A stretch of 7,419 nt of DNA from an uncultured Prevotellaceae bacterium (GTDB taxonomy: Bacteria > Bacteroidota > Bacteroidia > Bacteroidales > Muribaculaceae), in the NCBI GenBank assembly GCA_946055125.1, contig CAMGFF010000105.1, positions 1 to 7,419 on the forward strand, read 5' to 3'. Below are positions 1 through 6,430 of the stretch, in pieces; the first letter of the stretch is position 1, and each line of letters starts with the position of its first letter. The position numbers were made by a program, and so were the translations under genes. The notes under the pieces were generated by a model, which saw nothing but the letters and a program-made list of their open reading frames with translations, was not told where the DNA came from and did no database searches.

Positions 1-8
1 AGGGTGGC

Positions 9-1454
9 TTAAAGGATGGGGCTGAGGAGGCGCACGAGCGACTCCTTGTAGCGCTCTATGGCAGGGCGGTGACGCCACGCGGTGGGGTTGATGCGCGTGC
101 AGTCGGTCAGGTCGCGCTCAAAGATTTCAGCCATGCGGGCATTGAAGTCGCGGCTGTAGATGAAGGCATTGCACTCAAAGTTGTGCTCGAAGCTGCGGAA
201 GTCGAAGTTGGTGGAGCCCGTGCTGCTCATCTCATCGTCGACAATCACCGTCTTGGCGTGCAGCATTCCCTTGTCGTAGAGGTAAATTTTTATGCCTGCA
301 CGGAGGCACTCTCCCACATAGGAGTAGGAAGCCCGGCGCAGCATCACCGAGTCGCAGCGCCGAGGTATCATCACTCGCACGTCGACCTTGGCGAGGGCGG
401 CGGCCTGCAGTGCCCTTAGCAGGCTCTCGGTGGGGAGGAAGTAGGGAGTCTGTATGTAGATACGCTTGCGGGCATTGGATATTGCCTTGAGAAACAAGAG
501 GGCGATGTTGCTCCATGGGCGGTTGGGGCCGCTGGTGACGAGCTGAATTCCGGCGTCGTCGCTGTCGGCCACCTCACACTGCTGTGTGCGCTCCTCGAGG
601 AGCTGCTCGGTGGTGAAATTCCAGTCGATGGCAAATGAATACTGCATTGCGCTCAGGGCCGGGCCGGTGATGCGCAGGTGAGTGTCGCGCCAGCAGCCGA
701 AGCTCACGCCCTCGGTGTAGCGGTCGGCAATGTTCATGCCGCCAATGTAGCCCACCTCGCCATCGATCACGGTAATCTTGCGGTGGTTGCGCCAGTTGAT
801 GCGCGTGGCAAATTGCGGGAATGTGACACGCAAGAAGGGCTGCACCTCCACGCCGGCATCGCTCATCTCGCGAATGAAGCTTTTCTTCATGGGGCAGGAA
901 CCCACATGGTCATATATAACGCGCACCCTCACCCCCTGGCGTGCTTTGGCCACGAGGCAGTCCTTAATCTCGTGCCCGAGGCGGTCGTCCTCGAAGATGT
1001 AGTATTGCATGTGAATGTAGCTGTGGGCGCTCATGATGTCGCGCTTGAGCCGGTCGAACTTATCGCGGCCATCGGTGATAATCTCAATGTGGTTGCCGGG
1101 GAAGTAGGCGGCACCGGTGAGCGAGCGTGCCAGGCGTATCTGCTGGCGGCTGGCCTCGCTCAGCGGCAGACTGCGCTCATCGATGAGGCGAAAGTGCTCC
1201 ACCTTGCGCAGCCGCAGCTTGTTCTTGCGCGTGATGAGGTGCTTGTTCTTGAGGTTACGGCCGAAGAAGGCATAGAGCACCATGCCCACCACCGGCAGGA
1301 AGAGCATAGCTGTGACCCAAGCCAGCGACTTCACCGGGTTGCGGTTCTCCGATATAACCACGGCGATGATGCTCAGCACAGTCACCAGGTAGGCGACTAT
1401 GACGAGTGTGTAGGTCCACTCCGAGGCTGTGAGAAACGCAATCGTTAGGTTCAT
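9..1454 (-). CDS. cls: Cardiolipin synthase (phospholipase D superfamily)
   Basis: Membrane-bound enzyme that joins two phosphatidylglycerol molecules (or PG and another phospholipid) into cardiolipin at the cytoplasmic membrane. The 481-residue protein has the usual bacterial Cls layout and length. Two hydrophobic helices lie at about residues 15-34 and 44-64 (the PLDc_N region), followed by a basic linker. Two phospholipase D domains follow. The first HKD motif has H224, K226 and D231 (NHRKITVID) followed by GYIGGMN. The second has H399, K401 and D406 (LHAKTVIVD) followed by STGSTNFDFRS. Both catalytic motifs are intact, so it should be active. The ATG at 1454 puts the first helix right at the N-terminus, as expected, and I see no Shine-Dalgarno sequence. 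It is transcribed away from the SGNH hydrolase gene and shares a 199-bp intergenic region with it. Which Cls subtype it is, and its exact lipid donor, cannot be read from the sequence. Confidence 0.96.
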   Translation of the reverse strand: MNLTIAFLTASEWTYTLVIVAYLVTVLSIIAVVISENRNPVKSLAWVTAMLFLPVVGMVLYAFFGRNLKNKHLITRKNKLRLRKVEHFRLIDERSLPLSEASRQQIRLARSLTGAAYFPGNHIEIITDGRDKFDRLKRDIMSAHSYIHMQYYIFEDDRLGHEIKDCLVAKARQGVRVRVIYDHVGSCPMKKSFIREMSDAGVEVQPFLRVTFPQFATRINWRNHRKITVIDGEVGYIGGMNIADRYTEGVSFGCWRDTHLRITGPALSAMQYSFAIDWNFTTEQLLEERTQQCEVADSDDAGIQLVTSGPNRPWSNIALLFLKAISNARKRIYIQTPYFLPTESLLRALQAAALAKVDVRVMIPRRCDSVMLRRASYSYVGECLRAGIKIYLYDKGMLHAKTVIVDDEMSSTGSTNFDFRSFEHNFECNAFIYSRDFNARMAEIFERDLTDCTRINPTAWRHRPAIERYKESLVRLLSPIL

Positions 1455-1478
1455 GGCTATGTGTATGCTAATATTAAT

Positions 1479-1493
1479 TTGCTAAATTAGCAA
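1479..1493. promoter_or_regulatory. Perfect dyad upstream of cls (candidate operator)
   Basis: TTGCTAA-A-TTAGCAA is a perfect 7-bp inverted repeat around one central base, 25 bp upstream of the cls start. Read on the minus strand, its centre contains TAATTTAG, one mismatch from the Bacteroidota -7 element TAnnTTTG, so it might overlap the cls promoter. I found no well-spaced -33 element. The right arm plus its flank, ATTAGCAACA, recurs at 1635-1644 just before the SGNH hydrolase start. The regulatory role is inferred from position only. Confidence 0.35.
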
Positions 1494-1553
1494 CATTTTC
1501 CTCAAATAGGCTCACTCCGATGGTAAAAAAATCTTAATATCGCACACTTGCAG

Positions 1554-1561
1554 TAGTTTTG
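1554..1561 (+). promoter_or_regulatory. Candidate promoter P1 (-7 box TAGTTTTG) of the SGNH hydrolase gene
   Basis: TAGTTTTG matches the Bacteroidota primary sigma-factor -7 consensus TAnnTTTG. It sits in the 15-mer TTGCAGTAGTTTTGC (1548-1562), which recurs with one change 54 bp downstream at P2. No clear TTTG -33 element lies 19-21 bp upstream. A transcript from here would carry a leader of roughly 85 nt before the ATG at 1654, including the hairpin at 1573-1588. Confidence 0.5.
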
Positions 1562-1572
1562 CGCAGTTTATT

Positions 1573-1588
1573 GTCACTTTTGAGTGAC
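1573..1588. promoter_or_regulatory. Dyad between tandem promoters (GTCACT-TTTG-AGTGAC)
   Basis: Perfect 6-bp inverted repeat with a 4-nt loop, extendable by a T-G and a T-A pair to 1571-1590. It ends 19 bp before the P2 -7 box, so it covers the P2 -33 region, and it starts 11 bp after the P1 box, so it would lie at the 5' end of the P1 transcript. It could be an operator or an RNA hairpin. The dyad is visible; the function is inferred. Confidence 0.35.
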
Positions 1589-1607
1589 GATATTGAGCAA
1601 ATTGCAG

Positions 1608-1615
1608 TAATTTTG
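1608..1615 (+). promoter_or_regulatory. Candidate promoter P2 (-7 box TAATTTTG) of the SGNH hydrolase gene
   Basis: TAATTTTG is a full match to TAnnTTTG, 38 bp upstream of the hydrolase ATG, which is a normal distance for this phylum. It is embedded in an inverted repeat ATTGCA-(7 nt)-TGCAAT at 1601-1619 that brackets the box, so a dyad-binding regulator could occlude it. The -33 element is not convincing. Confidence 0.6.
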
Positions 1616-1653
1616 CAATCAATTTATCACAAACATTAGCAACAGCACTATCT

Positions 1654-2856
1654 ATGAGAGTATTCTTATTTTTCGCCTTGGCCCTGCTGCCATTCCTCGC
1701 CGCACACGGCCAGGCCCTCGACTATATCAATGCCGAAGCCAACCACATTGCCCTCAACGGCGACAACTGGGAGCCACTGCGACGCTCTCTCGCAGCTATT
1801 GCCACCCAAAAGAGCCAAGTGAGATTCCTAATGATTGGCGACTCACACATACAGGCCGACTGGAGCGCCTCGTTGGTGCGCCGCCGCCTTCAAGACATCT
1901 TCGGCAATGCCGGCCGCGGCTGCATAGCGCCCCTGCGCCTTGCCGGCACCAACCAGCCTGTCGACTACCGCATCTCGGCCGACTCGGCAGCCCTCAGCGC
2001 CTCGCGCCTCCTCTCCAAGGAGTGGAATGCCGGCATGGGTGTGACGGGCGTGGCTGTAGCATTTGCCTCGCCCGAGCGCACACTCCACGTGGCCACCGAT
2101 GCCGAGTGCGGAAGCTTCGGGCACATCACCCTGCTACACCAGCCCGGCCCGGGATATGCCACCGCCCTGATTGCCGACTCGCTACTGGTGGGCACTCCCA
2201 TGGCTCCCTGGGCCACTCGCTACACACTGCCCACCGAGGTCGACTCTCTCTCGCTGCGCACCTCTTTCGACTCTCCTTTCTGGGGCGCATATCTGCAAAG
2301 CAGCTCGCCCGGGGTGGAATACAACGCCATTGGCAACAATGGAGCTTGCTACAGCAGCTATCTCAAGATACCCGATTTCGCCCTCCACACCAGCATCTTC
2401 TCCCCGAGCCTCATCATTCTCTCCTTGGGCACCAACGAGGCTTTCGGCACCGAGAGCGACAGCCGGATATACAGCAACATCGACTCGCTCGTGGCACAGC
2501 TTCGCGCCGCCAACCCCGGCGCAAAATTCCTCCTGACCACCCCAATGGAGTGCCACAAGAAGGCTTGGCGCACCACCAAGAGGCGTCGGCGTGGCCGCTC
2601 GCGCCGCACAATGTCGTTTGTAACCAACCGCCGCGTAGCCGAGGTGCGCAGCCTGATTATGCGCTACGGCCGCGAGCGAAACCTGCCAGTGTGGGACCTC
2701 TACACCGTGGCCGGCGGCGAGGGTGCGGCTGCCAAGTGGGTTGCCGACGGGCTAATGAACCCACGCGACCACGTGCACTGCCTCAGGAGCGGCTACGAGC
2801 TGCGCGGCGCACTACTCACCGATGCTCTGCTCGAGCAGCTCCTCCCCACACCATGA
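1654..2856 (+). CDS. Secreted SGNH/GDSL-family hydrolase
   Basis: Exported serine hydrolase of the SGNH (GDSL) superfamily, whose members remove acyl or acetyl groups from lipids, polysaccharides or peptidoglycan; the substrate here is unknown. Residues 1-20 form a signal peptide (MR, then a hydrophobic run, cleavage probably near AHG-QA), so it acts in the periplasm or beyond. The SGNH blocks are visible in order: block I GDSH with candidate nucleophile S64; a glycine/asparagine block AIGNNG (225-230); block III SLGTNE with N261; and block V DHVH with candidate D372 and H375. The catalytic set therefore appears complete. A very basic loop (residues 302-318, 11 Lys/Arg of 17) precedes the last domain; from memory, Bacteroidota relatives carry a similar loop. 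The ATG at 1654 gives the signal peptide directly and has no Shine-Dalgarno. In Bacteroidota such proteins often sit beside MBOAT acyltransferases, but none is present in this window. Confidence 0.88.
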   Translation: MRVFLFFALALLPFLAAHGQALDYINAEANHIALNGDNWEPLRRSLAAIATQKSQVRFLMIGDSHIQADWSASLVRRRLQDIFGNAGRGCIAPLRLAGTNQPVDYRISADSAALSASRLLSKEWNAGMGVTGVAVAFASPERTLHVATDAECGSFGHITLLHQPGPGYATALIADSLLVGTPMAPWATRYTLPTEVDSLSLRTSFDSPFWGAYLQSSSPGVEYNAIGNNGACYSSYLKIPDFALHTSIFSPSLIILSLGTNEAFGTESDSRIYSNIDSLVAQLRAANPGAKFLLTTPMECHKKAWRTTKRRRRGRSRRTMSFVTNRRVAEVRSLIMRYGRERNLPVWDLYTVAGGEGAAAKWVADGLMNPRDHVHCLRSGYELRGALLTDALLEQLLPTP

Positions 2857-2873
2857 CCGGTATCCGGTGTTTT
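2848..2873 (+). terminator. Weak hairpin over the hydrolase stop codon
   Basis: ACCGG-TAT-CCGGT (2856-2868) is followed by GTTTT. A competing pairing, ACACC (2848-2852) with GGTGT (2866-2870), uses partly the same bases. The stem is short and begins at the last base of the TGA stop, so this is at best a weak intrinsic terminator. No stronger candidate is visible before lptD. Confidence 0.3.
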
Positions 2874-2902
2874 AGAATTTTCACACATAATGTACCCTTC
2901 CC

Positions 2903-3022
2903 GCTTTGCTGAGATGCCGCCAAATTTATCGAAAATTTGTGCAAATCGAAAGCAAAACACCAAAAATTTATTTTTGAGTGCTTTGCTGAGATGCCGCCAA
3001 ATTTATCGAAATTTTACGCAAA
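2903..3022 (+). repeat. Perfect 32-bp direct repeat, two copies 77 bp apart
   Basis: Copy 1 is at 2903-2934 and copy 2 at 2980-3011. Both begin GCTTTGCTGAGATGCCGCC and continue into an AAATTTATCGAAA tail. Allowing three mismatches, the match extends to 43 bp (2903-2945 and 2980-3022). The GC-rich centre GATGCCGCC stands out in an otherwise AT-rich spacer. In copy 1 the tail forms CAAATTT-ATCGA-AAATTTG (2921-2939), a 7-bp dyad; in copy 2 it is AAATTT-ATCG-AAATTT. The repeat lies wholly between the hydrolase and lptD, and the second copy ends about 40 bp upstream of the lptD promoter box. Possible identities are a regulator-binding site pair, a genome-wide intergenic repeat, or a local duplication; the sequence alone does not decide. 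Confidence 0.85.
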
Positions 3023-3049
3023 AAATGCGGTGGTGTGAATGATTATGTG

Positions 3050-3057
3050 TAATTTTG
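3050..3057 (+). promoter_or_regulatory. Candidate lptD promoter (-7 box TAATTTTG)
   Basis: TAATTTTG followed by GCA is the same box as P2 of the SGNH hydrolase gene and fits TAnnTTTG. No clear -33 TTTG lies 19-21 bp upstream. If transcription starts 5-8 bp downstream, near 3063-3065, the furthest-upstream TTG codon of the lptD frame (3055) is not in the mRNA, which bears on the choice of start. Confidence 0.55.
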
Positions 3058-3084
3058 CACTCGGTAAATGATAAAGTAAGAAAT

Positions 3085-5838
3085 TTGAATTTGCGAAACA
3101 TATATATCACTCTATTTGCACTGCTGCTCTCGTTGCTCCTTGCCCATGGCGGGGCGGCTGCCGCCGGACAGGTGGCGGCCATTGCTGCCGACACGGCAGC
3201 GGCAATGCAGGGCGACTCTCTTGTGGCCACGGATTCGGTGATGTCCGACTCGCTTCCGGGCACCTCGCGGCCAACCCCCTCCGACACAGCCCGATTTGTA
3301 CGCCACTTCGTCGACCTCGACAACTCGGTCAAGTTCACGGCCAAGGACTCCCTCGTGTTCTTCGGCAAGAACAACGCCAGCATGTTTGGCTCCAGTGAGG
3401 TGACCTACGGCGAAATCAACCTCAAGGCCATGGAAATACAGATGAACATGGACAACAGCGAGGTGAAAGCCTTTGGCCGCCCCGACAGCGTGGGCGACCT
3501 CGAGGGCACGCCGGTATTCAAGGACCAAAGCGGCGAATATGAGTCGAAGACCATGCGCTACAATTTCAAGAGCAAGAAGGGCTTCATCACCGATGTGGTA
3601 ACGCAGCAAGGCGAGGGCTACCTCACCGGCGGAACCACCAAGAAGATGGAGAATGATGAATACTACATTCGCAACGGCCGCTACACCACCTGCGACGACC
3701 ACGAGCACCCGCACTTCTACCTCCAGCTCACCAAGGGCAAGATGAAGGCCGGGAAAAACGTGGTGTCGGGACCGGCCTACATGGTGCTCGCCGACGTGCC
3801 GCTGCCGCTTGCCGTGCCTTTCGGCTTCTTCCCTTTCAGCAAGAAATACTCATCGGGTGTAATCTTCCCCACTTTTGGCGAAGACTACAACCGTGGCTTC
3901 TTCCTGCGCAATGGCGGGTACTACTTCGCAATCAACGACATGATAGACCTCGCACTCACAGGCGAAGTCTACACAAAAGGCTCCTGGGGCATGACGGCGC
4001 AGTCGAACTACGTGCGCCGATACAAATTCTCGGGAAACTTCAACCTAAGCTACCTCGTGACAATCAATGGCGACAAGGGGGCTGCCGACTACTCCAAGCA
4101 GACCAACTTCCGCATCGCATGGTCGCACTCCCAGGACTCGAAAGCCAACCCCAACATGTCGCTCTCGGCAAGCGTGAACTTCACCACCAGCGGATACACC
4201 CGCAACGACCTCAACAGCTACTACAGCAACGACTTCACCGAGAACACCAAGAGCAGCACGGTGAACATGACCTACAAATTCCCTAACTCGAAGTGGAGTC
4301 TCTCGACCACCGCCAACGTGTCGCAACGAACGGCCGACTCCACCCTCACCGTGTCGTTCCCCAACCTGACGCTCACTATGTCGCAGACGGCCCCTTTCAA
4401 GCGCAAGCGTGCCGTGGGCGACGAGAAGTGGTATGAGAAAATCAAGCTCTCCTATTCGGGACAGTTCCAGAACTCCCTCACCTCCAAGCAGGATGTGTTC
4501 TTCAAGAAAAGCCTCATCAAAGACTGGCGAAACGGCATGAAGCACTCGGTGCCCGTGTCGGCCACTTTTAATCTGCTGAAGTACCTCAACATCACACCGA
4601 GCGTCACGCTCAACGACCGCATGTACACCAGCAAAATACGCCAGCAGTGGGATCCACAGGCCTCGGCAGTGGTGCGCGACACCACCTACAGCTTCTACAA
4701 CGTGTTTGACTTCAACGCCGCCGTTTCGCTCGACACCAAAATCTATGGCTTCTTCAAGCCCTGGAAAATATTCGGCGACAAGGTGCAGATGATTCGCCAC
4801 GTGATGACCCCGACGGTGTCGTTCTCGGCCTCGCCCGACTTCAGCTCGCCCTTCTGGGGCTACTATGGCACCTACGCCTACTCCGACGCACGCACCGGCC
4901 AGGTGCGCAACGTGAAATACAACTATTTCTCCCACGGCCTCTTCGGCAGCGTGGGGCAAGGCAAAACCGGCTCTCTCAACTTCTCCATCGCCAACAACGT
5001 GGAAATGAAGGTGAAGAGCGACAACGACTCCACCGGCGTGAAAAAGGTGTCGCTGATTGAGAATTTCACCGTGAGCCAGTCGTACAACTTCGCCGCCGAC
5101 TCCATGCGCTGGAGCAACATCAACACCTCTCTCTCGCTCCGACTCATGAAGAACTTCAACCTCAACCTCTCGGCCACCTGGGACGTCTACACCTACCAGC
5201 TTAGCCCCTCAGGCTCGCCCGTGCGCGTGAACCGCACCCGCCTCCAGGCCGGAAAGGGCCTCGCCAAGCTCTCAAGCACCGGCACGTCGTTCTCCTACAC
5301 CTTCAACAACGCCACCTTCAAGCGCAAGGACAAGAAGAACGACAACAACGACAAAAAGCAGAAAAAGAATGACGACTCAGCACGCTACGACAACTCCAAG
5401 CCCGATGATGACAACTCGGACGACTCGGACAGCAAATCGTCGGACATCGCCCTCAATGAGGACGGCTATGCGAAATGGGACTTCCCTTGGAGCCTCTCGG
5501 TGAACTACTCGGTGAACTATGGCTATGGTCAATTCGACAAGAAAAAGCTGGAATACAAGGGCAAATTCACACAAAACCTCAGCTTCTCGGGCAACGTGAA
5601 GCCTACCAAAAACTGGGCATTCAACTTCTCGGCAAGCTACAACTTCGACCTCAAGAAGATTGCCTACATGAATTGCTCAGTGTCGCGCGACTTGCACTGC
5701 TTCACCATGAGCGCGAGCTTCGTGCCTCTGGGCCCCTACAAGTCGTATGCGTTCCACATCGCCGTGAAGTCGTCGCTGCTGAGCGACCTCAAGTATGACA
5801 AGCGCAGCTCCACTTCCAATGGGGTGACGTGGTACTGA
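3085..5838 (+). CDS. lptD: LptD, outer-membrane LPS assembly protein (Bacteroidota type)
   Basis: Outer-membrane translocon that receives LPS from the periplasmic Lpt bridge and inserts it into the outer leaflet. With the start chosen here it has 917 residues: signal peptide (about 1-27), a spacer rich in Ala/Ser/Asp, an OstA/LptA-like beta-taco domain (about 80-240, beginning VKFTAKDSLVFF), then a long beta-barrel to the C-terminus, which ends in aromatic TWY. The stretch RYTTC (199-203) through VPLPLAVPFGFFPF and KKYSSGVIFP (253-262) parallels the domain junction of proteobacterial LptD. There are only three cysteines: C203, C864 and C872. A charged low-complexity insert spans 746-787. The start is uncertain: the frame opens at 3043 and has no ATG before the mature region. 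TTG codons occur at 3055, 3085 and 3091; 3055 overlaps the promoter box, whereas 3085 or 3091 gives a good signal peptide. An out-of-frame ATG at 3068 hits a stop after three codons. The nitroreductase gene follows after 56 bp. Confidence 0.93.
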   Translation: MNLRNIYITLFALLLSLLLAHGGAAAAGQVAAIAADTAAAMQGDSLVATDSVMSDSLPGTSRPTPSDTARFVRHFVDLDNSVKFTAKDSLVFFGKNNASMFGSSEVTYGEINLKAMEIQMNMDNSEVKAFGRPDSVGDLEGTPVFKDQSGEYESKTMRYNFKSKKGFITDVVTQQGEGYLTGGTTKKMENDEYYIRNGRYTTCDDHEHPHFYLQLTKGKMKAGKNVVSGPAYMVLADVPLPLAVPFGFFPFSKKYSSGVIFPTFGEDYNRGFFLRNGGYYFAINDMIDLALTGEVYTKGSWGMTAQSNYVRRYKFSGNFNLSYLVTINGDKGAADYSKQTNFRIAWSHSQDSKANPNMSLSASVNFTTSGYTRNDLNSYYSNDFTENTKSSTVNMTYKFPNSKWSLSTTANVSQRTADSTLTVSFPNLTLTMSQTAPFKRKRAVGDEKWYEKIKLSYSGQFQNSLTSKQDVFFKKSLIKDWRNGMKHSVPVSATFNLLKYLNITPSVTLNDRMYTSKIRQQWDPQASAVVRDTTYSFYNVFDFNAAVSLDTKIYGFFKPWKIFGDKVQMIRHVMTPTVSFSASPDFSSPFWGYYGTYAYSDARTGQVRNVKYNYFSHGLFGSVGQGKTGSLNFSIANNVEMKVKSDNDSTGVKKVSLIENFTVSQSYNFAADSMRWSNINTSLSLRLMKNFNLNLSATWDVYTYQLSPSGSPVRVNRTRLQAGKGLAKLSSTGTSFSYTFNNATFKRKDKKNDNNDKKQKKNDDSARYDNSKPDDDNSDDSDSKSSDIALNEDGYAKWDFPWSLSVNYSVNYGYGQFDKKKLEYKGKFTQNLSFSGNVKPTKNWAFNFSASYNFDLKKIAYMNCSVSRDLHCFTMSASFVPLGPYKSYAFHIAVKSSLLSDLKYDKRSSTSNGVTWY
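5320..5445 (+). other. Charged low-complexity insert in LptD
   Basis: Residues 746-787 of LptD (numbered from TTG 3085) are almost entirely Lys, Asp, Asn and Ser. The first part is Lys/Asn-rich (KRKDKKNDNNDKKQKK) and the second Asp/Ser-rich (DDDNSDDSDSKSSD). It separates two amphipathic barrel stretches, ending FSYTFNNATF before it and starting WDFPWSLSVNYSVNYGYG after it. It is therefore probably a disordered surface loop or periplasmic turn late in the barrel. The reading frame stays intact, so it is not a frameshift artefact. Confidence 0.75.
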
Positions 5839-5845
5839 GTTTTTA

Positions 5846-5885
5846 GTTAGGAGTTAGGAGTTTTTTAGATATTAGATATTAGATT
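5846..5885 (+). repeat. Two adjacent 7-bp tandem repeats
   Basis: GTTAGGA occurs twice and a third copy begins (5846-5862). After a T-run, TTAGATA occurs twice plus a third copy differing at the last base (5865-5885). Together they fill most of the 56-bp gap between lptD and the nitroreductase gene. The two units share TTAG but are not in the same phase. Similar GTTAGGAGTTAGGAG strings are familiar to me from Bacteroidales spacers, but that is recollection. They contain no hairpin, so they do not look like a terminator. Confidence 0.8.
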
Positions 5886-5894
5886 GGGAAAGTT

Positions 5895-6407
5895 ATGAAA
5901 TTCATCGACAATGTGAGGGACCGGTTTTCCCTCCGGAACTACGACCAGCGCCAGCCTGAGCGTGAGAAAATCGAGTATGTGCTTGAATGTGCACGTCTGG
6001 CTCCTTCGGCTGTCAACCGCCAGCCGTGGCAGCTGATTATTGCCCAGAGTGCTGAAGCCCGCGAGAAGCTCTTCGCCTGCTATACGCGTGAATGGTTCCG
6101 CACCGCGCCTGTGATTATCGCCGTGTGCGTGAATAATGACGAGGCCTGGACTCGCCCCAGCGATGGCAAGAATCACGCCGACATCGATGGCTCAATCATC
6201 GCTCAGCAAATTTGCCTCGCGGCTACCGACGCCGGCCTCGGCACCTGCTGGGTGTGCAACTTCGACTATGATGCCACCTGCCGCGCTCTCGACCTGCCCG
6301 ACAACGTGCACCCCGTGGTGCTTATCCCTATTGGCTACCCCGCCAAGGATGTCGCTACCCCCACAAAGTCGCGCAAAGCCCTCTCTCAAATCGTGGAGTG
6401 GCGCTAA
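5895..6407 (+). CDS. Nitroreductase-family FMN oxidoreductase
   Basis: Probable cytoplasmic flavoprotein using FMN and NAD(P)H to reduce nitro compounds, quinones or similar acceptors; the physiological substrate is unknown. At 170 residues it is at the short end of the family. FMN-site features are visible: RFSLRNY at 10-16 (family pattern RxSxR), APSAVNRQPW at 36-45 (the classical PSxxNxQPW block), GLGTCW at 114-119, IGYP at 146-149, and SRK at 159-161 near the C-terminus, where the family's basic phosphate-binding residues lie. There is no signal peptide. The ATG at 5895 is preceded by a GGGAAAG stretch (5886-5892), a weak purine-rich site. It follows lptD by 56 bp on the same strand, with no terminator and no TAnnTTTG box between them, so cotranscription is likely. 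It ends just before the strong hairpin at 6433. Members of this family form homodimers. Confidence 0.9.
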   Translation: MKFIDNVRDRFSLRNYDQRQPEREKIEYVLECARLAPSAVNRQPWQLIIAQSAEAREKLFACYTREWFRTAPVIIAVCVNNDEAWTRPSDGKNHADIDGSIIAQQICLAATDAGLGTCWVCNFDYDATCRALDLPDNVHPVVLIPIGYPAKDVATPTKSRKALSQIVEWR

Positions 6408-6430
6408 TCGCCCACACGGCACGAAATCCT

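Noticed and set aside
678..1448. Long plus-strand ORF (256 codons) opposite cls
   Set aside because: Antisense shadow of a gene with clear PLD motifs; the translation shows no domain and reflects the codon bias of the GC-rich gene on the other strand.
1455..1653. Riboswitch or small RNA gene in the divergent region
   Set aside because: Only short dyads are visible; no known riboswitch core or longer conserved fold can be recognised.
2022..2912. Long plus-strand ORF (296 codons) overlapping the SGNH hydrolase in another frame
   Set aside because: Arg/His/Pro/Ser-rich out-of-frame translation without domains; the hydrolase frame has a signal peptide and all SGNH blocks.
2903..3011. Start of a CRISPR array
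   Set aside because: Only two repeats with one 45-bp AT-rich spacer, no further copies, and no cas gene in the window.
2890..3042. 50-codon plus-strand ORF (ATG at 2890, TGA at 3040) crossing the direct repeat
   Set aside because: The two repeat copies are read in different frames (77 bp is not a multiple of 3), composition is that of AT-rich spacer, and there is no recognisable protein or ribosome site.
4045..4959. Long minus-strand ORF (304 codons) opposite lptD
   Set aside because: His/Val/Gly/Glu-rich translation typical of the complement of a GC-rich Bacteroidota gene; it lies wholly inside the LptD barrel.
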